A stretch of 64,000 bases of DNA from Azorinus chamasolen (taxonomy: Eukaryota > Mollusca > Bivalvia > Cardiida > Solecurtidae): NCBI GenBank assembly GCA_963576725.1, contig OY755243.1, positions 39,293,243 through 39,357,242 on the forward strand. The letters are read 5' to 3'. This document shows, in pieces, positions 1 to 9,240 of the stretch (positions within the stretch are counted from its first letter, which is position 1; each line of letters starts with the position of its first letter). Under the pieces are notes generated by a model. It saw only the letters and a list, made by a program, of their open reading frames with translations, had not been told where the DNA came from and did not search any database. The position numbers were made by a program, and so were the translations under genes.

Positions 1-276
1 GCTGGCTCTCTATAATGGTACGTATATGAATAAAGAAATTTTAACCATGTAGAATAAGATTTATTTTATTTTCTTACATGAACCGTCTGATCTGGGTCTA
101 CTCGGTTTGTAAAGGCACCAAAAGTCGTCTCTATCAGGTAACGGGTTGAATGATCTGGCGTGAATGATTGCATTATGCAGAATGGCACGCAATATATTAC
201 CGCCTACCTGAAGTTCAACATCAAGAATTCGGCTTCTCTGTGACTGACGGATGTAGACGTGTCTCACAGTACACTG
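1..276. other. left flank with MITE core fragment
   Basis: Unassigned sequence entering the satellite. Around 75-125 it has one half of the 'gtctgatctgggtctac...gtttg' hairpin core found in the TTAA MITEs of this window. I see no gene. Confidence 0.4.
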
Positions 277-2256
277 GTGCGTCTCAATGACTCACAATAC
301 ACTAGTGCTTCTCTGTGACTCACGGTACACTAGTGCTTCTCTGTGACTCACAGTACAGTAGTGCTTCTCTGTGACTCACAGTACACTAGTGCTTCTCTGT
401 GGCTGACGGTTGTAGATGAGTCTCACAGTATACACACAGTACACTAGTGCTTCTCTGACTGACGGTTGTAGACGTGTCTCACAGTATACACATAGTGCAC
501 TAGTGCTTCTCTGTGACTGACGACTGTAGATGAGTCTCACATTATACATTTTCTCACAGTATACACACAGTACACTAGTGCTGCTCTTGACTGACGATTG
601 TACACGTGTCTTACAGTATACACAGTATACTAGTGCTTCTCTGTGACTCACATTACACTAGTGCTTCTCTGTGACTGACGGCTGTAGACGTGTCTCACAG
701 TATACACACAATGCACTAGTGCTTCTCTGTGACTGATGGTTGTAGACGAGTCTCACAGTACACACACAGTGCACTAGTGCTTCTCTGTGACTGACGGTTG
801 TAGACGTGTCTCACAGTATACACACAGTGCACTAGTGCTTCTCTGTGACTGACGGTTGTAGACGTGTCTCACAGTATACACACAGTGCACTAGTGCTTCT
901 CTGTAACTGACGGTTGTAGACGTGTCTCACAGTATACACACAGTGCACTAGTGCTTCTCTGTAACTGACGATTGTAGACGTGTCTCACAGTATACACATA
1001 GTGCACTAGCGCTTCTCTGTGACTGACGGTTGTAGATGAGTCTCACAGTATACATAGTCTCACAGTATACACACATTCCACTAGTGCTTCTCTGTGACTA
1101 ACGGTTGTACACGTGTCTTACAGTATACACAGTATACTAGTGCTTCTCTGTGACTCACATTACACTAGTGCTTCTCTGTGACTGACGGTTGTAGACGTGT
1201 CTCACAGTATACACACAATGCACTAGTGCTTCTCTGTGACTGGTGGTTGTAGACGAGTCTCACAGTACACACACAGTGCACTAGTGCTTCTCTGTGACTG
1301 ACGGTTGTAGACGTGTCTCACAGTATACACACAGTGCACTAGTGCTTCTCTGTGACTGATGGTTGTAGACGAGTCTCACAGTACACACACAGTGCACTAG
1401 TGCTTCTCTGTAACTGACGGTTGTAGACGTGTCTCACAGTATACACACAGTGCACTAGTGCTTCTCTGTGACTGATGTTTGTAGACGAGTCTCACAGTAC
1501 ACACACAGTGCACTAGTGCTTCTCTGTGACTGACGGTTGTAGACGAGTCTCACAGTACACACACAGTGCACTAGTGCTTCTCTGTGACTGACGGTTGTAG
1601 ACGTGTCTCACAGTATACACACAATGCACTAGTGCTTCTCTGTGACTGATGGTTGTAGACGAGTCTCACAGTACACACACAGTGCACTAGTGCTTCTCTG
1701 TGACTGACGGTTGTAGATGAGTCTCACAGTATACATATTCTCACAGTATACACACATTCCACTAGTGCTTCTCTGTGACTAACGGTTGTACACGTGTCTT
1801 ACAGTATACACAGTATACTAGTGTTTCTCTGTGACTCACATTACACTAGTGCTTCTCTGTGACTGACGGTTGTAGACGTGTCTCACAGTATACACACAAT
1901 GCACTAGTGCTTCTCTGTGACTGGTGGTTGTAGACGAGTCTCACAGTACACACACAGTGCACTAGTGCTTCTCTGTGACTGACGGTTGTAGACGTGTCTC
2001 ACAGTATACACACAGTGCACTAGTGCTTCTCTGTGACTGATGGTTGTAGACGAGTCTCACAGTACACACACAGTGCACTAGTGCTTCTCTGTGACTGACG
2101 GTTGTAGACGTGTCTCACAGTATACACACAGTGCACTAGTGCTTCTCTGTGACTGACGGTTGTAGACGTGTCTCACAGTATACACACAGTGCACTAGTGC
2201 TTCTCTGTGACTGACGGTTGTAGACGTGTCTCACAGTATACACAGTATACTAGTGT
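277..2256. repeat. 58-bp minisatellite array with higher-order structure
   Basis: About 34 head-to-tail copies of a 58-bp unit containing 'cactagtgcttctctgtgac' followed by a 'ggttgtagacgtgtctcac' segment. Two variants alternate irregularly (tgtagacgtgtctcacagtat and tgtagacgagtctcacagtac). A diagnostic shorter variant with 'tacacgtgtcttacag' followed by 'ctcacattacac' recurs near 601, 1109 and 1790, and the block from about 1071 to 1751 repeats with a 681-bp period, so units were amplified in blocks. The left edge has shorter degenerate units. Short open frames on the minus strand are by-products of the repeat and have no coding signature. Confidence 0.95.
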
Positions 2257-2315
2257 TGTGTTTCTCTTTGACCCATTCTGATGATAATAGGAAAACAATT
2301 GTTTTATATATAATA

Positions 2316-2406
2316 CAGTAAAACTTTTTCTAAACCGGACGTTCAAAATAGTATCAACACCGGTCCTAAAGGAGCTTTCTGCTTGACTTTCACCCTGCAT
2401 TAAGCC
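2316..2406. mobile_element. truncated TA-type MITE (CAGTAAAAC terminus)
   Basis: After a TA dinucleotide it starts CAGTAAAACTTTTTCTAAAC and then jumps to the shared core 'ggagctttctgc...tgactttcaccctgcattaag'. The right terminus is missing. Same family as the intact copy near 45.1 kb. Confidence 0.65.
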
Positions 2407-2520
2407 TTTCCCTGTTATGTTTATTACAAATTCCAATACCAACTGAATATTCATGGCCAAAATAGTTATAATGAAATATGGAAGGTGAAATATTGTAGCC
2501 ATTTTAGAAAATAAATAAAC
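2405..2520. repeat. TTAA-MITE right-half fragment
   Basis: Contains 'ccctttccctgttatg', 'ccaactgaatattcatg' and 'agttataatgaaatatgg', shared closely with the fragment near 15.2 kb and with the intact copy at 37.70-37.92 kb. It abuts the preceding MITE fragment, making a mosaic. Confidence 0.55.
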
Positions 2521-2558
2521 ATACAAGGGCTCTCCTGAAAGTTACAATAGCGACCGAA

Positions 2559-2770
2559 TGATTAATTCTTTCGCTGCTAAATTTTGCCGTTTGCATACTT
2601 TTTTGTCTGCTGCACCTGTCTTTGTTTTTATTTATCTTTATCGTTGTTTCAAAAACAACCACGTTCCCAAACAGCTTTAGGATCCTGATGAGACGCTGAG
2701 ATGTCAAACTGTTTGCATATACATGTATGTAATCATATATGATACATTGGCAGCAAAAGAGTTAACAACC
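2559..2770. mobile_element. decayed TTAA MITE, GCTGCC-terminus family
   Basis: Degenerate member of the family with ends TTAACCCTTTCGCTGCC. It has 'attctttcgctgctaaattt' on the left, a damaged 'ggatcctgatgagacgctgag' core and 'ggcagcaaaagagttaac' on the right. The internal palindrome has lost one arm. Confidence 0.7.
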
Positions 2771-2797
2771 ATGGTGGTCTGTAAGAGCACTTGGTTG

Positions 2798-2881
2798 TTT
2801 AATGCAGGACGAAAGTAATGTAGAAAGTCCTTAGAGGAGCTTTTCTGCATAACCTTTAACCTTTATCCTGGATAAAGCTAC
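2798..2881. repeat. core-only fragment of TA-type MITE
   Basis: Contains 'taatgcaggacgaaagtaat' and a partial inverted partner 'ggagcttttctgcataac'. Termini are absent. It directly abuts the intact copy that follows. Confidence 0.55.
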
Positions 2882-3076
2882 TACAGTAAAACCTCTCTAT
2901 AACGGCCACTAAATTGTGCTAATTAGTTTGTATTTGGGACAGGTGGTTGCTTAAAGCAAGGTGAAAGTAAAACAGAACGCTCCTAGTTTTACTTTCACCT
3001 TGCTTTAAGCAGCCACCTGCCTTTGACATACAATACTTGATGTAATTTAGTGGCCGTTATAGAGAGGGTTTACTTG
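2882..3076. mobile_element. foldback MITE, TA target, CAGTAAAACC ends
   Basis: Begins TA-CAGTAAAACCTCTCTATAAC and closes with the inverted copy 'ttatagagagggttta'. The inner palindrome is 'aggtgg..gcttaaagcaaggtgaaagtaaaac' and its complement. The terminal CAG and the TA flank suggest a Tc1/mariner-superfamily element of pogo type, mobilised by a transposase elsewhere. The superfamily is inferred; no protein is present. The right terminus has decayed by a few bases. Confidence 0.8.
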
Positions 3077-3377
3077 CCTGACTTTGAAACACAGAATTAA
3101 GACTTGTTTTGGCCTGTCACGGTAGCCAGAATTTACTGTATTTTATATAAAGTTTTACACGTGTCCCTTATACAACTCAAGCCTTTATAATGTCGTTTAG
3201 TTCTTATGGTGTATAAATTATGTGCACTATACATGCTTGAATGTTTTAACATTTTACCCAATTAGTATTCATGCAAGAAGTAATGGAAACACATTAATTA
3301 CATGGATTTTTTCATGATGGTGAATGAATCAAAGATTTGTTTTGGGCCACGATAGAAACCATAGAATCAGATCTATG
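3077..3377. other. unassigned intergenic sequence
   Basis: AT-rich with no coding frame. It has short pieces resembling TTAA-MITE interiors (for example 'attagtattcatgcaagaag') but nothing with boundaries. Confidence 0.4.
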
Positions 3378-3614
3378 TTAACGCTTTCGGCGCCAATTTT
3401 CTAATTGTCGTCTGCAATCCAAGTTTGTTAAACCATTCACAAAAATAAGGAAATGAGATAAATAAATGCAAATTTCAAAGGAATAAAGAACATATATAGA
3501 AATAGAGATTGAGACAAATAGTGAAGTCCCTGATCTTTGAAAAGGCGGCATCTGATCTGGGACTGCACTATTTGTCGTGGTGCATTTATGCGACTGTGGC
3601 GGAGAAAGGGTTAA
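3378..3614. mobile_element. intact TTAA MITE, GGCGCC-terminus family
   Basis: Bounded by TTAA on both sides, with ends TTAACGCTTTCGGCGCC and GGCGGAGAAAGGGTTAA. The inner hairpin is 'gtgaagtccctgatct' against 'agatctgggactgcac'. TTAA targets and CCC-type ends fit piggyBac-like elements (family knowledge); no transposase is encoded. The copy at 47.37-47.90 kb is a relative with another element inside it, so this locus is the empty-site reference. Confidence 0.8.
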
Positions 3615-3729
3615 TCAATAAGGTAGCATAATTAACCCACTCACATTTTGTAAAGCAAATACGAGACAAATAGTTTTTAAAATTCTGAAATAATAACAAT
3701 ATTTTAGTCGGACTTAAAATGTTAATGAA

Positions 3730-4425
3730 TCTGGGCACAGGAGCATTCTGATCTTGGTCCACTGCGTTTGCAAAGGGACCAAAAGAAGCTGTCTGTATCA
3801 GTTATTTAAAAAGGTAACATAATCCACGTTCATAGCTTATCTGTATCAGTTAAACAGGTAACATAATCCACGTTCATAGCTTATCTGTATCAGTTAAAAA
3901 GGTAACATACTCCATGCTAATAGTAAATCATTATAAAAACTCGTTTTAACTCTTAATGTGCAAGAACCGAGTATATAAGACATTTGCAAATATTGTAGAA
4001 CCAGATCAAAGGACTTCTTACAGGGCCCTTTCGTCAGGTTGTTCACTGTTTCATCTAAAAATCATTAGAAATTTAAATCTGATAGAATAATGTGTTTAAT
4101 TAATATTCAAGGTGTGTGGGAGAGGGTGGGGGAGAGGAGGGGTTAGTTATAATTATTCAGCAGATTGATGGTTAATCACTACATATTGTATATTTAAATA
4201 AACGACGCCTTTCTTATATTGATTGAACTGTGTTTATTATTCCCTATACACGTAGTTTTTATTCTACAGAACTTTACTGTCATGGTAAAAATGCCTTTGT
4301 TTTAAAAAAAATGACCAGCTAATTAAGATGCATAGTCATTATTTCTAAAATGAATAAAAGGTACAGGATACATTTTTCAAATACGCAGACCTGTATGTTA
4401 TGGAAGTACAGTCCTCTGTGTTATT
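3730..4425. repeat. MITE fragments with a short 41-bp tandem repeat
   Basis: From about 3805 to 3910 the segment 'ggtaacataatccacgttca' recurs two and a half times with a period near 41 bp. Upstream is half of a TTAA-MITE core ('gatcttggtccactgcgttt'). The remainder, including a G-rich stretch near 4115-4140, is unassigned. Confidence 0.5.
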
Positions 4426-4736
4426 TAACCATTTATCTAATAAATATTCATGTAAGAAATAATGCCCCAGTGGTGGTTAATTAGTTAAACGTTTCCAATA
4501 ACGAAATGTTGGCGTTTGCAGAAGCTGTAGAAGCAAACAGGAACAGAACAAGGTCTGTCGGATGTGGGTCTGCTCTGAAAAGACATGAAAACGGCGTCTG
4601 ATGTGGATCTGCTCTGAGAAGGCTCTAAAATGCGTCTGACGTTGGTCTGCTCTGAGAAGGCACACAAAAGGTGTTTAGTGTGGATCTGCTCTGAGAAGGC
4701 ATAAAATGCGTCTCTAACAGTTAGAGGGTTAATTCA
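4426..4736. mobile_element. TTAA-MITE derivative with amplified core
   Basis: Contains the usual 'aataaatattcatgtaagaa' interior and ends 'agttagagggttaa'. Between 4556 and 4715 the core half 'gtggatctgctctgagaagg' is tandemly repeated about four times (roughly 45 bp each), so the hairpin has become a small direct-repeat array. Confidence 0.6.
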
Positions 4737-4799
4737 TTTACGCAACCAATCCCATAATAGTATGCAAAGTGTGTAGAGCAAGGCTAGAGTTGAAATAAA

Positions 4800-5480
4800 A
4801 TACTGTTTAACCCCATTACTTGTTCTATATTCATATACGAAATAATGTCATAATGACTATTAATTAGCTTGGTTTTTATATTGTAAAAGTGTCAAGTGAA
4901 GTATTTGCACTTGACAAAAACTTTGAAATCAGATATATATCACGTCATACAGCAAACAGAATAGACCTTGATTAGACGAACCCTACAAGAGCCGTCAGAT
5001 CAGAGTTTGCAAATACATGAACCTGAGGTAAAGGGGTTAAAATAAGGAGCGCTGAAGTATTCCCCTGACCAGGGTCGTCACTGTTTGCTGAATCAATATA
5101 TGCCAATGTTTTCTACCAACATTATGTTTTGTTTGTGACGCTCCACCAACATTTAACCCTTTCCGCTGACCGCGACCTGGCTCTCATTTGCAAACAGCTT
5201 AGGTCTGGAAATTCAACCTTTCTTCAAGATCTAAGCTGGTTGACACTCGCTCAACCCTTTCCTTCATATAACTGCCTTTTCACGCATTTGCAAACAGAGT
5301 AGACACAGACCAGACGGCTCCTAAAGTCTGATCAGGATCTGCTCTGTTTGCTTATGAAATTATAACAGACCTTCCTCTTCAGTTTCCACTGATACAAATA
5401 ATACTCCTATATGCCGTTTATAAAATTCAGCTGATAAATATTGATGATGTCACTATTTCTTACATGAGTACTGAACAGGG
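4800..5480. repeat. cluster of TTAA-MITE fragments
   Basis: Hairpin cores appear near 4950-5020 ('gcaaacagaatagacc', 'gagccgtcagatcag') and 5285-5350 ('gcaaacagagtagacaca', 'tctgatcaggatctgctctg'), with remnants of TTAACCCTTTCC ends near 5155 and 5255. These look like two or three overlapping old insertions. No gene is seen. Confidence 0.6.
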
Positions 5481-6230
5481 GAATGTTTAATGAAGTCTTA
5501 AAAGCTTGCTCGAGTCGCAAGTAGCAGACATTTTGAAATGAATAAGTTCTAAAATTCTTAACCCGACGACTTTCTTTGGCACCAGTAAGGTGTGATGTCT
5601 CAACTCTTGAGCTGATTCCATACCAGGACGAAAATGTCTATCAGGATTGAAAGTATGGTCTGATATGCACAAAACAGGTGTCACAATTTTCATTGAAATA
5701 TATTAAAATTTGGATTTCAGCTTTAGAGGTTGAGAAAAGAGATAACTGATAAAAATCATATATATTTCAGGCAATAATTATACTGAACACTATTTTCTAA
5801 TGTGTTACTAATGTGTTACACAAATATTCAAAATAATGTCCAAAGGAACACAATCATGTCACCTGCTGGGAGAAGTGTAAGAATAAAACAAGTGTGACGG
5901 ACGGACAGACAGACATACAGACAGACAGACATGGGCCCATAATACTCTTTTACCACGAATGTTTGTCATGTCCTCATACACTTAAGCATAACACAGCTTT
6001 TATCACATAATCTGCCTTGTGGGAGGGCCGCAACTGAGTGTCGTAAATCGCGGAAATGCACTAGTGCATTTTTTTTATGTAAATTAGCAATTGTAACGCT
6101 CATTTAAGCGTTAGCCAATCGTAGCGCTCAATGTGCGTCGTCCGCTGTATTACTACGCTGTCGAAATAGCCGTCAGCTATAGATTGTTTCATTTTCTATG
6201 GCATTTTTAAGGTCTGTGTGATAAAACGAA
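5481..6230. other. unassigned, with a GACA microsatellite
   Basis: No gene recognised. A short (GACA)n-type microsatellite lies at about 5898-5932. Confidence 0.5.
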
Positions 6231-6241
6231 TCTTACATTCT

Positions 6242-6345
6242 GTTCATTAAACATTGTTTTCATGAAACTCGTTTACTATTATGAATATGACACTCGCTAA
6301 AGCGAGCTTTGGTGTCATATTATTAAACAATGTTTAATGATTCTC
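6242..6345. repeat. short palindrome centred on CTCGCTAAAGCGAG
   Basis: 'cattaaacattgttttcatg' pairs imperfectly with 'aaacaatgtttaatg' around a centre 'actcgctaaagcgag'. The same central motif type occurs in the foldbacks near 23.85 and 53.48 kb, which suggests a common element family. Confidence 0.55.
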
Positions 6346-6741
6346 TATGTATTACAAGTTTATGCACAATATTACCACGCAACTGCTTGCAAAATATGTT
6401 AAAGTAGTTCTATATTACTTTACCACATATTTAAATGTTGTTTTTTCTTCTTTTTGTTGTCATAGCAACCAGAGTTCTACATGGATCCAAGCCATTTTAG
6501 TTATTTTGGTAGGGGTTACCTAATGAAAACTGGAGAAAAATGCTTAAAACGCTATAGTTGATCTCGTTTTGCTATGTTAGAAAATCATAAAGGATACTTT
6601 TCGAATCAACCTCTTGGGTTCTTGTATTAAAACACATTACTCCAAGGCGCAAACGCAACTGACGTTAGCATGATGTTTCGACGTCATTTCCAGAAAATTT
6701 GAAGACGTGTTTGACGGTTATTTTACAATGCCCAGCGTTTA

Positions 6742-7152
6742 ATGGTCATGGCTACAAAACGGCGCATGGCGTCAAGAGATGACATTGATTTGCGTGCGGC
6801 TGTCAAGTTTTGTGTGGAACTCAAACTTTCACCGGTAGAAACACTAAAACAAATTAAAAACTCGGATACATCTGTCTATCAATGGCACAAGTGGTTCGGG
6901 TATGGTAGAACCTCAGTGTTTGATTACGAAGGACCAGTTCGAACGACATCAGTTACTGTTGGAAACACAACATTAGTGAAGGAACTGTTAGATAATGGCA
7001 GACGGTTACGGTGCGAGGTATTGCCGTGGAACTATCTCTCTCGTATTACACAGTGCAACGTATTCTTACAGACGAGCTAAATATGTCGAAAAAGGCTTCA
7101 CGTTGGTACTTCGCATTCAAGCACAGGTGGTCATTACGTCGAGAAAGTTAAC
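6742..7152 (+). pseudogene. mariner transposase relic (N-terminal part)
   Basis: An open frame of 112 codons starts at 6742 and matches the N-terminal DNA-binding region of mariner transposases: 'RAAVKFCVELKLSPVETLK' (first helix-turn-helix), 'YQWHKWF' and 'GRTSVFDYEGPVRT'. After about residue 95 the frame is lost, but another frame continues with 'TVQRILTDELNM' and 'KASRW', which are mariner hallmarks at the second helix-turn-helix and linker. The catalytic D-D-D domain is not found downstream, so only about a third of the usual 340-residue protein remains. The protein would bind TIRs and cut at TA sites; this copy cannot be active. Identification rests on motif recognition. Confidence 0.75.
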
Positions 7153-7502
7153 CGGACACTAGATTTTTGTGTTAAAAGTAACATCACCGTGACCCAACGT
7201 TGACGTGATCAACAAAAACAGTAAAAACAAGAAACATCTTTTAAAAAAGATATTCAGCGGCATTCAAATATTGACACAATGCACAAAACAATCTCTGCAA
7301 TATTTATTTCAATGTTTGGAGATTCTACTAGTACAGAGAACTAGATCTATGAAGGGTTGCTTGTTATTATACTAGCAGAGAAGCATGCAGTGAAAATGAC
7401 GTTGAGTAGAAGAAGCAGTTATTGAAATATTTCAAGTTGCTTTTATAGGAAATCACTTTTAAAATGTACGATGTCAAAGTAATGTTTTAAAACTATCTCA
7501 AG
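7153..7502. other. unassigned
   Basis: No gene or repeat with boundaries recognised between the mariner relic and the retrotransposon 3' end. Confidence 0.4.
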
Positions 7503-7833
7503 TTAGTTCTTTAGTTTAAACATATTTTATTTCCACTCTATACATATATTGGAAATGGGGTTGGGTCACAAGTTCTGACAACGTTAGTTTCGACCCTCCC
7601 CCTACAAAACTGTGTACAATCAAAATGCAATGGCGATTTCTACATGACATACAGCTAGTAAGCACATAACAAAACAAAGTGAAAAAAAAATGAAAACGAG
7701 AAAGAATGTGTAGGAGAATGACAGACAAATGATAAAGAGGAGAATAGGGGAGTGTAAGAGAAAGAGAAGTTGCATGTTAGAGAGAAAGACAGAGTATAAA
7801 AACTATCATTGAATCAAGCAAATGACCAGACGA
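7503..7833 (-). other. 3' UTR of the CR1-like element
   Basis: Pyrimidine-rich on the coding strand just after the stop, then ending in 'agtggaaataaaatatg', which contains an AATAAA hexamer. No microsatellite tail is evident. Confidence 0.5.
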
Positions 7834-9240
7834 CTAAAGCATTTGATGTTGAATACATAAATTAAGAAAGACACATTTGAGGTAAAGATTCAAATTTAAA
7901 TTAAAATCTCCCAGTTTGTTTAATGTAAGCATGCACGGCAGAAAAAGTGTTTTATTGTCATCATCACTCAATTCTAATTTACCGAACAACAAAGTATCCG
8001 TGTTTAGAGGGTGGTAATTTCGCGTGGCATTAAAAAGGTTTAATCTCTGTTCTTGGAAAATTCTACATCTAAAGAAGTAGTGATGTGCATCTTCAATTTC
8101 ATTTGAGCAATTACACATTGGGTTTGGGTTAAGGTGATTATTAAATAAATCACTGTTCAAATTGCTACAGTGGTTTCTTATTCTAGCGTGCATTACAGAT
8201 AAACGTCTATCTCCAAAACAATAAAAGGATGGAACAAAACAATTATTTGCGCTATAAGAGCTATCGCGTAAGCCTTTCTTAAAAGAACTCAAAGTATTTG
8301 AATTTCTGATATCAGTGTTAATATTGTTCCATAAACCTATTGACGATGGAATACACGAATGTTTTGAAATAGTTGTTCTAGTAAATGGAACTTCGGTGTT
8401 TCCTCGATTTCGCAAAGCATAGTGGGTTATCTCCCCTACACTGGGTGGTAACAAGTCGCTTATATATGATGGAACCATATTATGATGAGTTTTGTACATG
8501 AAGGATAATTTCTGCACTTTACGTCTTCTTGAAAGAGAATCCCATCCACATTCACGATAGAGATTGTCAAGGGATACAGATCTGGTGAGTCCAGTTACAA
8601 TACGAGCGGCTTCATTTTGCATTTTTTCCAAAGACTCTGAGCAATGTATAGAACAGCCATCCCAAACTATTGAAGCATACTCCAGTATTGGCCGAACATA
8701 AGATATATATATTTGATTCAAAAAATGTCTATTCAAAGTAAATTTAAGTTTCTTCATTATTCCAATTGTTTTTGATGCTGATTGTAATATATTGTCAATA
8801 TGGTTATTCCACTGGCCATTTGAAGTCAAGGTTACTCCTAAGTGCTTATGTGATTCAACAAATTTAATGTTAGAATCTTCAAAAATAAGATTTGGATGCA
8901 CAACATCATTTTTACAAAGCGAAAACATCATTGCTTCAGTTTTATTGGGATTAAAACTGACAAGCCACGTCTTTGCCCAAGCTGAAATTAATCTTAGATC
9001 GTGGTTTAACATACCCTCAATATCATTTAAATTAGAGGCAGAAATGTACAACGAACTATCATCTGCAAATAATCTGGTTAAACTCAGTAGAGAGTTCGAT
9101 ATATCATTAACATATATTAAGAATAAAAGAGGCCCTAACACAGATCCCTGAGGAACACCGGCTGATAAAGTCTTTATATCAGAATTTGAAGATCGAAGAA
9201 CAACTTTTTGAGATCTATTGTTCAGATAATTAGAAATCCA
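7834..9240 (-). CDS. CR1-like ORF, C-terminal part: RT palm/thumb and Cys/His tail
   Basis: Continuation of the RT after the frameshift at 9243-9249. The frame reads 'ISNYLNNRSQKVV' and 'GVPQGSVLGPLLFLIY', then 'LFADDSSLYIS' (the catalytic F-A-D-D box) about 25 codons after the first Met, then the thumb region with 'FLNQIYISYVRPILEYASIVW' and 'MQNEAARIVTGLTR', widely conserved in Jockey/CR1 elements. Near the C-terminus 'CNCSNEIEDAHHYFFRC' forms the Cys/His cluster often seen at the end of such ORFs. It has no start of its own; the first Met at 9141 is internal to the RT domain. Frames on the opposite strand here are shadows. Confidence 0.85.
   Translation of the reverse strand, partial: WISNYLNNRSQKVVLRSSNSDIKTLSAGVPQGSVLGPLLFLIYVNDISNSLLSLTRLFADDSSLYISASNLNDIEGMLNHDLRLISAWAKTWLVSFNPNKTEAMMFSLCKNDVVHPNLIFEDSNIKFVESHKHLGVTLTSNGQWNNHIDNILQSASKTIGIMKKLKFTLNRHFLNQIYISYVRPILEYASIVWDGCSIHCSESLEKMQNEAARIVTGLTRSVSLDNLYRECGWDSLSRRRKVQKLSFMYKTHHNMVPSYISDLLPPSVGEITHYALRNRGNTEVPFTRTTISKHSCIPSSIGLWNNINTDIRNSNTLSSFKKGLRDSSYSANNCFVPSFYCFGDRRLSVMHARIRNHCSNLNSDLFNNHLNPNPMCNCSNEIEDAHHYFFRCRIFQEQRLNLFNATRNYHPLNTDTLLFGKLELSDDDNKTLFLPCMLTLNKLGDFNLNLNLYLKCVFLNLCIQHQML

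Noticed and set aside
376..2526. Minus-strand frames in the 58-bp array
   Set aside because: 58 is not a multiple of three; frames are short and repetitive.
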